In this document: piece by piece, positions 24,701 through 33,883 of the stretch
Position numbering within the stretch: position 1 is the first letter of the stretch
How the letters are laid out: every line of letters starts with the position of its first letter
Assembly (NCBI RefSeq): GCF_000003815.2
Contig: NC_049985.1
Span: forward strand, 10,328,206-10,392,205
From: Branchiostoma floridae
Taxonomy: Eukaryota > Chordata > Leptocardii > Amphioxiformes > Branchiostomatidae
Reading direction: 5' to 3'
Length of the DNA: 64,000 nt
Translations under genes and position numbers: made by a program
Notes under the pieces: model-generated
Seen by the model: only the letters and a program-made list of their open reading frames with translations
What the model was told of the DNA's origin: nothing
The model's database searches: none

Positions 24701-27700
24701 AGTATGTTCGCAATCAAAGGTTCATTGAAAACACTTTTATCTGACAGTTATCAACATGTTTTACCTCAGTCTATTCTTGTATAGGATTTACATGTTGAAT
24801 ATGCTTTGTTAAGTTAACATATGATTACAAAAAAATCACACAGATTTGAGAATGGCACTTGATGTTTTCTTTGACCTGTCCACAATCATCTTCATAACCC
24901 CTCCTGTCCTCTTTACCATGTACCTTCCCAACCATTTTCCATATTCATTACATCTCCAACCAACCAGGCAACCATCTATGGTAATTGTTAGGTAGTCACC
25001 TCAATTTCATTTCTTAAGTATCCATGGTTCTCTCATCTTGATCCTTTGATTAGAGATAAAAGTTTTATTTAATGTTCCTAAGACTCATCATACAGAGTAT
25101 CCGCTGACTGAGTAGCTGTCTTCAATAGGTATCAGTTGGCTGGAAATTTGTATGTTGAGTCTTGGTCCTTGTGTTGAATAACAGTTTACACTTAATACTC
25201 TCATTATTCTGCTTCTTGCATCTCATCTTTCACTTTAATTAGAAGGATGGTCATAAGAAAACAACAAGTGTCACAATGCAGATGATGTTGTTCACTTTAA
25301 AGCAAAGAAATTGACCACAAATCCAAACGATTTCCCTCCTGTAGGACCTGGATGCTGACTTGTATAGCGATGTAGACTTGGACTCCGATTACTATCCTGA
25401 TTACCCAGATTATACGGATGTAGGTTTAAACACTTAAGTCTCTGGCATATTACAGCCTTCCTCTATAACTCTCAGTGGCTATAAGGTCTTCTCGTAAATC
25501 AGGTGGTTTAAGGTTTATCGAACAAAAACTCTATCATCGTAAAGAAAGAAATCATTTGTAAAATATTTTGTTTATTTTGTTTCCATCATTGAATTCTTGT
25601 TTTTCCATTGTTATCAAATTTTGTTCTTGTTCATTTATCATCTTGACTAAATGGTTTGCTTTGCATGTTGCTTAATGCTTGTTTTGACAGGCTTGTTTTG
25701 ACTCAGCATATCTGTGTTTGTTATAGTAAAAATTTACTTTTATGTTGCCAAAGCATAACTTTAAAACCTTTGTTTGATTTTAACTGCAAACCTGCATATA
25801 TCTGCCTGCTTTCCCCCTTAACTGCCTTGGAGAGACTTAAACAGCTTGGTGTGTCTGGGATTTGGAAGGTAACTTGAAATGGTGATGGGACTTTCGCTTG
25901 CACAACTCAATCTCGCGGTCTGCAATGCTCACTCCACTCCGCATGTATCATCCTTTCCCGTTTCCTTATGTGCATTTTCTCCTTTTTGAATCTAGGTGAA
26001 TGGCATTAATGTGCTGTCTCTGGAATATGACCGAGAGGCCCGCAGCGAGCGCATATACGACGACCACCTGAAGTTCATGTTGACGATCAACTACAATGAA
26101 GCCGGTCGGCCCATCAAGTGGGTTTCCAACGACGAGCTCGCGCCAGTGAACGTGTCGTACGACAGTTCGGGTCGGATGACGGGATGGCAGTGGTCGGACA
26201 TGGTAGAACAGTGGCAGTACGATCGCCAGGGTCGGACCTCCGTCCGGACCGAAGCTGACGGCTTGGCTTGGTCATACACCTATGAAGTCAGGGGTAATCA
26301 GAAGGTGAGGAGGGCTTCAGCAAACTTGTAAAGACAATATAGGCCAGTAATCTCCATGCTAGAATCAGTTGCATGTACTGGATATAAGAATAGGAGTTAA
26401 ATTGGTTTTCTGATTAAAAGAACCTTGATACACATAATCAATAAGATAGTCATACAATGTCTTTTGGACAAAAAATCCCCCAAATTTTTCTTTCACATAG
26501 TACTTTCCTTCCTGGAAGATGAATCTTCTTTGTGGAAGAAAAATCAGGAAAAGGCATTATATGGTAATGCAAAGATAACTTGACAAACTGAGCATCATGA
26601 TACTTAATTGTAGACAGATGAGTCCTCCTTCTTAATAGTAGATTTGAATGTTCAATCAAAGTCTTTTATTATCCTACGCAGGTTGTTCGGCTGTCCACTC
26701 CTGGGAACAGGGAGTACAGTTTCTACTATGACATGGGTGGCCACCTTGCTGCGGTAACCAACCCTAGCAACGCCCACCACACCCTATCCACCCAGCTGTC
26801 TGCCACATCCTACAGAAACACCTACACTGCCCCCGACGGCAAAGTCACCTACATCCAGGACTTCAACTACGCTGGGCAGCCTCTGCTCGTCCAGTACCCA
26901 AACTCGCAGCTACGAGTCGTGTATCGTTATGGATCACGTGGTGAGCTTACGGAGAGACTCCTGGGGGATGTCCGCGTGAAATACGACTATGACGACCGCT
27001 CCGGGCGGCTCAACCGTGTCAGCCTGTTGGATGGTAATAATGCATGCATTGTGCGTTACCACCACCTAGGGCCTCTCATCGACAGACAGACCGTACGCTT
27101 CGTGGACCAGGCTTGGGCTGGCTCCAAGTTCCTCTACGAGTACGACACAAACTTCCGGGTCACTTCCGTCAAAGCCGATATCGGGACTGTCTCTCTCCCT
27201 GCCATTACTTACAACTACGATCTCACCCTCGGTAAGATTGAGCATTTTGGCTCCTTTGAGGTGATGTACTATGGCAGTGGGCAGATCGTCAGCAACTCCA
27301 ACATGACTCTCACCAAGCAGCTGGACAGGACTGGACGAGTGCAGAATGTCCAGTATGAAATTCGCGGGCAGATTGTGCATCTCATGGCGTTGCAGTATAA
27401 CAACCTCGGCAATGTGAAAGCGATGAGTCTGCAGCGTGGAACGAATGTCAACGCCACTCGCTGGGAGTTTCAGTACGACGCAGACGGCCAGCTTGAAACG
27501 GCGTCAAAGGAAGGTGGGCTGGTGTGGCGCTACAGCCACGATAACGATGGCAACATCATCATCATTACCGAAGACGCATCGCAGACTGTTCTGATCTACG
27601 ACGCCAAGGGGCACATCAGGCGCGCAGGTGGCACCCTGTACTTCATGGACGAGGATGGCTTCGTGGTGAGAAGGGATGACGTACAGTATGAGTACTCTTC

Positions 27701-29700
27701 TGACGGCCTGCTCAGACATGTGAAGAAGCCGGGGGTCTTCGAGATCTGGTACAAACTGGATGGCTTGGGCCGCCGCGTGTCTCGTCAAGACCTAGCCGGC
27801 AACCACGTCCAGTACTTCTATGGAGACCTGTCAAACCCAACACGCATGACACATGTTATGAACCACTCCAATGGGGAAGTCCTGACGCTTCACTACGACA
27901 TCCAGGGGTTGTTGTTTGCCACCGAAAGCAACATGGGGGTCTGGACATATGTGGTGACAGACCACATGGGTTCTCCACTGGCACTCTTCAATGCACAAGG
28001 CCAACTCATCAAAGAGATCCAGTACAGTCCATACGGACAGGTCGTCTACGATTCAGATCCCAGTGTGGAGTTTGTGATCGGTTACCATGGAGGACTGTAC
28101 GATCCGGTGACACGGTTGGTTCACATCGGTGGGAGGGAGTATGACCCCGCCATCGCACGCTGGTACTCCCCAGATCACCAAATATGGAAGAAGATTGCTC
28201 AGAACCCCAGCCCTGTGGCCCTGTATCAGTACAGGGGGAACAACCCACTCAAGAGAGAACTGCACAGGAACTACATGGGAGGTTGGTGTCTGAATTCTAC
28301 CTTTATTAAGTCGAGGAATGAATTTTGTTGGATGCCCTCTTTTTTTATGTTGTTCACTTACTAAGAAAAAACATTTCCAGTGTAGCCCTAGCAGTAAGAC
28401 TGACTTGAGTTGGTATAAATCAATAATGGTCCCAATTTCTATGTTTGTGTGCAGATGTTGAGAGCTGGCTGTGTGCACTGGGCTTCAGTCTCCACAGTGT
28501 TGTGCCCCAGCTGGATGCCTACGGACACCTGGACACGGGCGACATCAGCTGCCAGAGGCAGAGGGAGGGGCAGCAGCCACAGCCACAAACCAACCAGGTG
28601 CGTTCACTTTTTTGTTCGTAGTTGTTTTTTGCATAGCTGCTTAGAGACATGCCACTGCTATTCTGCATTTGGCTTGTTTTGTGACTGGAAAAATAGTGAA
28701 AATCAGCCCATTCATGTGAGTTTATATTATTTTTCTGGCTGACAGACAGTGGATATAGGTATTCTGTACTAACATGCCTACAATTGAATAAATTTTTATC
28801 TTTACCTTTTGCATGTTTGATATTGTTGTACATTTATCATTTATGTCACCAAAAGTTTTGATAACGCAAATAAATCAATTTTGCCAAAGAATAGCAGAAA
28901 GAGTTTTTCTAATTATGTTTGTCTGCCCTTCTTGTTTACAGATCATTCCAGCTCTACACTGTCACACAGACCACAACGCGAAGACTTTCCTGACCCTTCA
29001 AGCCACCACCAAGTCAGGTCTTGTATCTCCTGTAGCAACGGCCACACCCGGGGATGTTTACGGCATTCAGGAATCCAGCGTAGGACAAGTGGTGTTAGGA
29101 GTTGAGGATGGGAATGTGCGTCCGCATCTTAAGTCCTCAGCAAGGCCAGAGTACAACATCCTTGGCAGCGTCTTGAATGGAAGCCTGTTCCTTGAACAGT
29201 ATCACTTTACTATCAATGGCAAAGATGTTCAATACTTCGTCAAAAGGGACACGAGTGCTGCTGAGGAAGACTTACAGAAGTTGAGATTGCAAAGTACAGC
29301 TAGATCGATTCTTGGTGCCTACTTGAACGCTTCACGCCACGAACCAATACCGGGTCAGATAGAAGTACGCTTCGAGGGGCCCAACTCCATTCTGAGTTTG
29401 CAGTACGGAGACCTAGACATCATACAAAAGAGAATATTGGACAAAGCCAAAGTTAGAGGAGAACAGCTTGTCTGGACTCAAGAGTTAGCCCTGGTGGAGC
29501 AGGGTTTGCCGACAAGGTGGGACAGTGAACAGCAGGGCGACATGCGGACTTATGGACACGTTCCCACGTACGGCGCCCTGTACATCCGCCCCTCACTACA
29601 GTACCCTGAAATGGCAGACGATCCGAGAAATATCAAACTGGTTCCTCTTGCCAGTCTAGACTCTGAAACAGAGGCCAGAAGGAGGAGAAGAAGAAGATAG
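2774..29700 (+). CDS. TENM: Teneurin, 30 coding exons (5' end missing)
   Basis: Type II transmembrane adhesion protein that binds latrophilins and other teneurins across cell contacts. Coding exons: 2774-2897, 6726-6827, 7525-7626, 9608-9722, 11214-11425, 13000-13113, 13935-14167, 14454-14612, 14795-14921, 15174-15368, 15613-15819, 16010-16195, 17388-17534, 17733-17949, 18253-18372, 18498-18765, 19036-19303, 19495-19635, 19862-20111, 20307-20489, 20708-20915, 21118-21378, 21629-22039, 22335-22525, 22942-23111, 23452-23699, 25996-26304, 26682-28281, 28455-28597, 28942-29700. All have AG/GT borders, all phases agree, and the sum is 7,770 nt (2,589 residues plus stop) against roughly 2,700-2,800 in vertebrates, so about 100-200 N-terminal residues lie outside. 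The protein aligns with vertebrate teneurins from the AMRYW motif to the stop. Two optional in-phase exons are listed separately. Confidence 0.96.
2898..6725 (+). other. Teneurin intron, 3.8 kb
   Basis: No coding exon seen. It holds a degenerate tandem repeat at about 5,190-5,900 (separate entry). The rest looks like ordinary AT-rich intron. Confidence 0.7.
5190..5900. repeat. Degenerate intronic tandem repeat
   Basis: Diverged units of roughly 100-170 bases recur here. Each carries a block like GAAATGTGATCATTATC, then CCAATTGTGATTAAACACC, a Gly-poor T-rich spacer, ACTACAAAATGTAGTTGAC and a GGTTATAAGCTTT block. The first block is recognisable at about 5,229, 5,307, 5,421, 5,521, 5,682 and 5,820. 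No open frame spans it. Confidence 0.6.
7381..7462. repeat. Short palindromic element
   Basis: The left arm TAGCCTGGATGCCAG (7381-7395) is repeated in inverted form at 7448-7462 (CTGGCATCCAGACTA) with one mismatch. The centre has another small inverted pair (ATCTA/TAGAT). This could be a small non-autonomous element or a foldback repeat; no target duplication was established. Confidence 0.5.
8185..8610. repeat. Two-copy direct repeat, unit about 213 bp
   Basis: The segment from about 8,185 (GGTATCTAACGCTCCCAGG) recurs from about 8,398 (AGTATCTAACCCTTCCAGG). Matching order continues through CTTCCCTGCCA, TCTCTC/TCTCC, GGTGC-GG-CTCTTT, ATTCCT-AT, AAAGGGATC, AGAGAT, CAGGAATT and GAGAAGCCATCA. 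The copies are diverged, so the duplication is old. Confidence 0.6.
9723..11213 (+). other. Teneurin intron 4, 1.5 kb
   Basis: No exon or recognisable element seen between exon 4 and the transmembrane exon. Confidence 0.6.
11214..11425 (+). CDS. TENM: Teneurin transmembrane exon
   Basis: Exon 5 encodes residues 148-218 and carries the single membrane helix. After a Pro/Tyr-rich juxtamembrane part (PLPPYSLYPNERPVS) comes a basic CNWRC motif and the hydrophobic run AAIVFMVVSFLLAALLAYFL. The C-W-R/K-C motif before the helix matches vertebrate teneurins. Positive charges precede the helix, consistent with type II topology: N-terminus inside, long C-terminal ectodomain outside. The exon enters in phase 2 and leaves in phase 1. 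Confidence 0.93.
11426..12999 (+). other. Teneurin intron 5, 1.6 kb
   Basis: No exon seen. The segment near 12,700-12,760 has a faint B-box-like GAGTTCAAATC but nothing that I can call a SINE. Confidence 0.55.
13000..14612 (+). CDS. TENM: Teneurin membrane-proximal ectodomain exons
   Basis: Exons 13000-13113, 13935-14167 and 14454-14612 encode residues 219-387. They contain ALNWSLQP just outside the membrane and the conserved FWRSQLYLRQPRYIMYNVS block, ending in GQWHMAVFNDGPQPQK, which aligns with the vertebrate WHLAFYNDG motif. A tetrabasic RRRR at 14,505-14,516 lies where vertebrate teneurins carry basic, furin-like sites, so processing of the ectodomain is possible. Intron 13114-13934 between the first two exons shows only short T-rich and near-duplicate CATTCAGGGCAG sequence. 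Confidence 0.93.
14795..17534 (+). CDS. TENM: Teneurin EGF repeats 1-8
   Basis: Exons 14795-14921, 15174-15368, 15613-15819, 16010-16195 and 17388-17534 encode residues 388 to about 675 with eight tenascin-type EGF repeats. Repeats 1, 3, 4, 6, 7 and 8 have six cysteines. Repeat 2 (CPVICSGNGQYHNGQCVC) and repeat 5 (CSGHGTFVDDPGVCVC) have five, with Tyr and Phe in place of the third Cys. In the family this leaves free cysteines that link two teneurins into a disulfide dimer. The 1.2 kb intron between repeats 7 and 8 holds a candidate 36-nt cassette exon. Confidence 0.95.
16823..16858 (+). CDS. TENM: Candidate 36-nt cassette exon between EGF7 and EGF8
   Basis: A pyrimidine-rich tract ends in TTTTTAG at 16,816-16,822, and a consensus donor GTAAGT begins at 16,859. 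The 36 nt between them keep phase 1 on both sides and would insert 12 residues, GLFFQGLVIRPS, without a stop. Vertebrate teneurins have a known short alternatively spliced segment at this same place between EGF7 and EGF8. Splice signals, phase and location support it; expression cannot be seen from DNA. Confidence 0.6.
17733..19303 (+). CDS. TENM: Teneurin Cys-rich, TTR-like and FN-plug exons
   Basis: Exons 17733-17949, 18253-18372, 18498-18765 and 19036-19303 encode about residues 675-965. The Cys-rich part has DCEDPDCCSSPACQ, followed by a spacer (FYDRVKFLV). The TTR-like domain starts at VSVLRGKVLTDDGSPLMGAN and continues through GYTLSRQDGWFDIVVNGGGS, which aligns with the vertebrate YGYTITRQDGTFDLIANGG segment. 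The following SVTLTGTTVHMTQLSNRQSG to SWDRTDGYGQPVYG corresponds to the beta-sandwich that plugs the YD barrel. No odd features. Confidence 0.93.
19495..22039 (+). CDS. TENM: Teneurin NHL beta-propeller exons
   Basis: Exons 19495-19635, 19862-20111, 20307-20489, 20708-20915, 21118-21378 and 21629-22039 encode about residues 965-1450. NHL-type blades are recognisable as repeated motifs: PMALAAGIDGSMYVGDYNYV, KYYMAVDPTEGTLYVSDRSS, PKGIAVDNKGLLYFLDGTAI, PTALSISPVDNSLYILDS, PSVISVGPDGTLYIAETD and PSALAVTPDGTLNIADQGNL. The last exon runs into the first YD-like repeat. In teneurins the propeller mediates homophilic recognition. The junction between exons at 20111 and 20307 falls where vertebrates splice a seven-residue insert; I found no in-phase microexon in this 195-nt intron. 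Confidence 0.94.
22335..28281 (+). CDS. TENM: Teneurin YD-shell and RHS-core exons
   Basis: Exons 22335-22525, 22942-23111, 23452-23699, 25996-26304 and 26682-28281 encode about residues 1450-2289. They form the Tyr-Asp repeat barrel related to bacterial RHS and Tc proteins: typical units are YTYFNSTGLITSREDR, WQYDRQGRTSVRTEADG, FYYDMGGHLAAV and WRYSHDNDGNIIII. The RHS-associated core near residue 2221 reads IGYHGGLYDPVTRLVH then GREYDPAIARWYSPD. The 1,600-nt exon 28 is the largest. Latrophilin binds this shell in vertebrate teneurins. The 2.3 kb intron 23700-25995 holds a candidate Asp/Tyr-rich exon. Confidence 0.95.
23700..25995 (+). other. Teneurin intron 26, 2.3 kb
   Basis: Apart from the candidate 75-nt exon at 25,345-25,419 I see no coding sequence. 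The region is AT-rich with several short open frames of no recognisable family. Confidence 0.6.
25345..25419 (+). CDS. TENM: Candidate 75-nt Asp/Tyr-rich cassette exon
   Basis: A strong acceptor (TTTCCCTCCTGTAG, ending 25,344) and a donor GTAGGT at 25,420 bound 25 open codons. Phase is 0 on both sides, matching the flanking exons, so inclusion would place 25 residues between RRIR and VNGINVLSLEYD in the YD shell. The insert has ten Asp and five Tyr and no basic residue (it starts DLDADLYSDVDLDSD). Vertebrate teneurins as I know them have no insert here. The acidic surroundings of the tyrosines are of the kind preferred for tyrosine sulfation; that is inference. Confidence 0.6.
28455..29700 (+). 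CDS. TENM: Teneurin C-terminal (Tox-GHH/TCAP) exons and stop
   Basis: Exons 28455-28597 and 28942-29700 encode residues 2289-2589. NYMGDVESWLCALGFSLHSV aligns with the vertebrate KNYVTDVKSWL segment that starts the antibiotic-binding-like and Tox-GHH part, a domain descended from bacterial polymorphic toxins and regarded as inactive in animals. The TCAP-like end carries GALYIRPSLQYPEMADDPRN, matching the vertebrate YYVLPVEQYPELADSSSN. The protein then ends in seven consecutive Arg before TAG at 29,698-29,700, unlike the short basic end of vertebrate family members. Confidence 0.93.
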
Positions 29701-31272
29701 CCAGGAGAGAGAACCCTGAATTCATAAATGTAAACTAATTTTAAAGGGGGGATGTACAAACATAGTAACATAGCTGGAAGCTACAGAAACACAAGTTGAA
29801 CCACCGTTTCTTGGGTCTCAAATGTGAATAACATTTGTGGTAACACCCCTTGAGGGGATGTCTTTATTGCAGTGATATGTGGGAAAGCATGAAGATTGTA
29901 TTCTAGAGATATTTATTATTGTTTTAAATGTGAAAAATTATGTTTTATTTTGTAATGAGAAGGTAAGAAGAGAGAAAAGAAAGCTGTATCATAATGTACA
30001 AACTTAACTAGGAAGCCATTGTTGATTAGAGAGAGAGACTAGAGAAAGTGAAAGTTTGCCTGTAAAATCTGAAGCTTCTAATTATGCTAGAATTTGTATT
30101 TTTGATAGTGATACTTTAAATCAAATTCCTTGGAAAAAGGGAGTTTCCTGGAACGTTAATGTACATAAGAATGTTCGACAGGTGGACAATAAGAAGAGGT
30201 TTTCTTCCTTTACTTCAAGGAAGCAATAACCTTTCAAGAAAAGAACTACTTGTCAGGATGCCTTTTAGTGGCCTGTATGCATGCAGCTCTTTCAAAGAGG
30301 CTGAAATGGCTTGGTACATATCCTTGCAAACAATGCAGAATTAGACGATTGTTTCTAACAAGAAGCAAAAGATTTTGGGGGCATCTATTCGAGATTATTT
30401 CAACAAACAAGCAGGTGGATCAATAACTAGTAGTATGGTAAACACTAGTGCAATGTGAGACTGTTGCACAATTGTTATAGGATTTTAACATATTGCACTG
30501 TGCCAATGTTGTCATTGTACATTTTTGATGATTTACTCCTGAAGTCTTAGGTGTGTTTGAGCCTTATGTGTCATTCCTATAAAATATCATATCTAACAAT
30601 GAAAGTAGAGTCACCAGAACCTGTAATACTTCTAGTCACAGATGTTTCGTAGACAATGTTAGCTTACTATCTCTATGTGTGCCTATTTTGAGGCCAACAC
30701 TATGTACTAGCAACTCCTTACTTACTGACGTACTTGATGTGATGAAGGTAGTTTATTTTGAAGTGCCTTTGTACTTGTCCATCCAAGTGGAAAAATGATG
30801 AAAGTTGCATTGTGACTGTTCACAATTTTGTACTTTGTATCGATCGATGCCAATGACAGAGTGTACTTTAGCCGTACATTTGAAATGACCGCAAAACGTG
30901 TGTAGAACTCACTTATGAGTCACTAACATGTACAAGGTAGTGAATTTATTTCGATGGCACCTGTAGTTTTTTCTATGCAAATCTCATATCTCATACTACC
31001 ATTTCTTGTAGGCTCCGTTGTAGAGGAATTAGAAACATTGTTTTCTTATGAAAAGTGTGGTGCTTGTAATTTCGGTAGTGTTCTTATCGTAGATGTGAAA
31101 TGATTTGGCAACTTGACATTTTATACTGAGCGCAGCTCTCTGTAAATGATCAGAATTAGAGAATTCGTTAAGTTTGACATTTTCTATTGTGATAAATTAC
31201 CTACAAACGTGTTTGTAAATAAGATGAAATGTCTTGTGATGCTGATGCAAATAAAGTTCCCTGGAAACTTAT
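29701..31272 (+). promoter_or_regulatory. TENM: Teneurin 3' UTR with poly(A) signal
   Basis: About 1.55 kb of AT-rich non-coding sequence follows the stop. A canonical AATAAA stands at 31,250-31,255, placing cleavage around 31,265-31,280. Two Pumilio-type sites (TGTACATA at 30,160-30,167 and TGTAAATA at 31,214-31,221) fit the TGTANATA consensus. The end point is inferred. Confidence 0.65.
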
Positions 31273-33883
31273 TCGTGTTTGAGTGAGAAACTACATGTGT
31301 GGAGAGAAGACTTATCTGTGCTTTATCTCGCTCTAATGAAAAAGTTATTGTAATGAATGTGTAATCTAGTGAATATGGCCTTGAAGTTACTGTGACTGAA
31401 GGAAATGTTGGCGTCCCATCTGAAAGAGAATGTTAAGCCCAGAACAAGGTGACTTCTTTTCACCAAGTCATGAAATTTGTTTCAAGTTCCTTTCCGACAG
31501 GGTCAGGCATTGGAACATGTAACACCAGAACCTACTAGCATAACGTTGTAGAATTGACACCCTATTAGAGCAGTACCAATACTGACTCCCGCGAGAAGAT
31601 TTGTGAAAACGACAGTCAAATTACAAAACTTCGGTCATATTGGAGAAAGGGAAAATCGCACATGGCATTCAGAGAATCGACCTCTAAAATAGCAAGAACC
31701 AACAACATCAAAGGAAGATAGTAAATGTAGCGTGTATCATTTGTAAATTAGTCCCATAATTATGGTTACCAACAAAACATCAACGTAACGAAAGGGGGAC
31801 CATGAAACAACTAACAGCACAAACAAAGGTAACACTCCGGGTCCCCAAACATAGAAGTAGATAAATACAGTTAATTATCATATTCAAAATTGTCACGGAT
31901 AACGTTACCCCAAATAGTTGCTCTACGACGTTAACTGTTCCAGAGTCAAACATCTGTTTAGGGATACCACTACCGCGACACATAATCCAGCCTATCTTTT
32001 TCTATTGAAAAGTAAAATGTAAAAATACAAATAAAAGTACGAGGACGAAGTGGCGGCGGGCTCAAGTTCTGCATCTATATAGCCGGTATAACCGCCCTTT
32101 GGCGTAACTTTTGCACATTTACATGTATCTGCAAGCGATCTTTGAAACAATCCAGAGAAGATGCCCCTACTGTGCTTACTAATAACAAATTCCACTCTAA
32201 GATAGTTCTGGAAAAAAATCGATTGTTTTAACACATCAATCCCAGGTTGGTAACTGGTACTTGAAGTCATGGCTGTTCTTGTTCTTTTTTGAGCTGGCAT
32301 TAGATATTATCAGTCGGTACGTCCACCAGTTTATTGGTCATTTTGTACATCATATCATGCAAAGTCTGGACATTTTCTTTCTGTACACAAGTTGTTGAGC
32401 AACCCATGGCCACCATATCTGCTTGGGGATAAGCTAATTACCAAACGCCGAAACCACATTCCCTGTTCCACAATATCGAAATATCGAAAATATGATTTTG
32501 TGATTTCTAAGATTATTACATCGATTATAACAACAGCTACCGCTAAAAAAAGAACGTGCATCATCGCACAACTGAGTACAGACGACATGCCAAACCACAT
32601 ACGCATGTGGCAAACGGAACATAGAGATATAGGTGCGAACACTCAACAACACACAGACCGTTCGCAATACTCTGTCTTTGGGACTTTATGAGAAAGGCCA
32701 TTAGTGACGTGCCCTAGGACATGCCGCTAATCTTCCTAGACTTCATACAAACAATAACGTACGTACAATGGTCAATATTTACAACATCAATTAAAAAAGT
32801 CATGCCATCAATATAACATCTATTATCATAATACCGGTACGTTTACGACGATTTCTCTAGCCATACTGATTTGACACATTGTCAACGCATCATATTCTCC
32901 AGTTACATGTTGCTGTTATAGGTTACCCTTGCCACTTCTTCTGTGTAACTTTTCTGCCACTCTTGTCCTGCTAAAAGCGTAATATTGTAATTGTAACACG
33001 CCGCGGAATTACACGGCGAACGGGCGCGTGGTTGGGAGGGGGTAAAAAATACCGGTAGGAAGAAACACGGCACAATTAACTGCCGCTATGTACATTTATA
33101 CATCCTCTGATGTTCCTTCCCTTTCTGTCAGTAAATGCATAAAACATAGACCTGCATGAGCATACAAAATGTCATGAGAAAACGGACGTATACTGTCAAG
33201 AATTTTCATTTAACTTCTGTCCGTCACAACCGCTATGACGTAACACTTCACTGCTAGCGTAGATATAAAAATGGCGGGAAAATGGCTGCGTACGTTCAAT
33301 TTTGCCCATTCAGTCATAGATCCGGGCTATTATGCAACGGTTCTTCACACTTTTACATGAGTTGTAGGTCACCAACAGAAATTCAAGATTGTTGTTGAAT
33401 CATGTTCGTCTTGTGCCGTGAGCATGTGTAATTATGATCTATAAATTTGGCAATGAATGTGACAGTGTGTTCGTCCCACGACGAGCTGCCTACCCCGAAA
33501 AAGATACTGAAAACTTTTGGCCTTGTTGTCTTCGAATGCATTGTTATCGATGCTTTGTAAATGATGTATTGGACACCTAGATGTCTGAAGTGTGCACAGC
33601 TCAGAAATAACTATTGTTGCATGTGTAGATCTCTTTAAGTTCCAGTATTTTGAATCTACCGGTATAAGTCTTACTACCGGTATTATGCCAATGCATGTTA
33701 TACACAATGCATAAAATGGAAACAGTCAAAACATGATATATACAATACACAATAGAACTGCCAAGATCGACGGAGGTTACCCTCCAGTCACAGAGTAATA
33801 AGACAAATTTCTCACTTGCACTTGTCCATGTCTGCAAAGATGGTTTCCCAGCGACGGTGGCTGGTGTGAAGTCCACTTGTAGA
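31273..33883. other. Intergenic region, teneurin to GPCR
   Basis: No gene supported. A TATAAAA at 33,264-33,270 followed directly by a 29-codon frame (33,271-33,360) and a GGCGGGAAAA motif could be promoter-like, but there is no downstream + strand gene to go with it. Confidence 0.55.
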
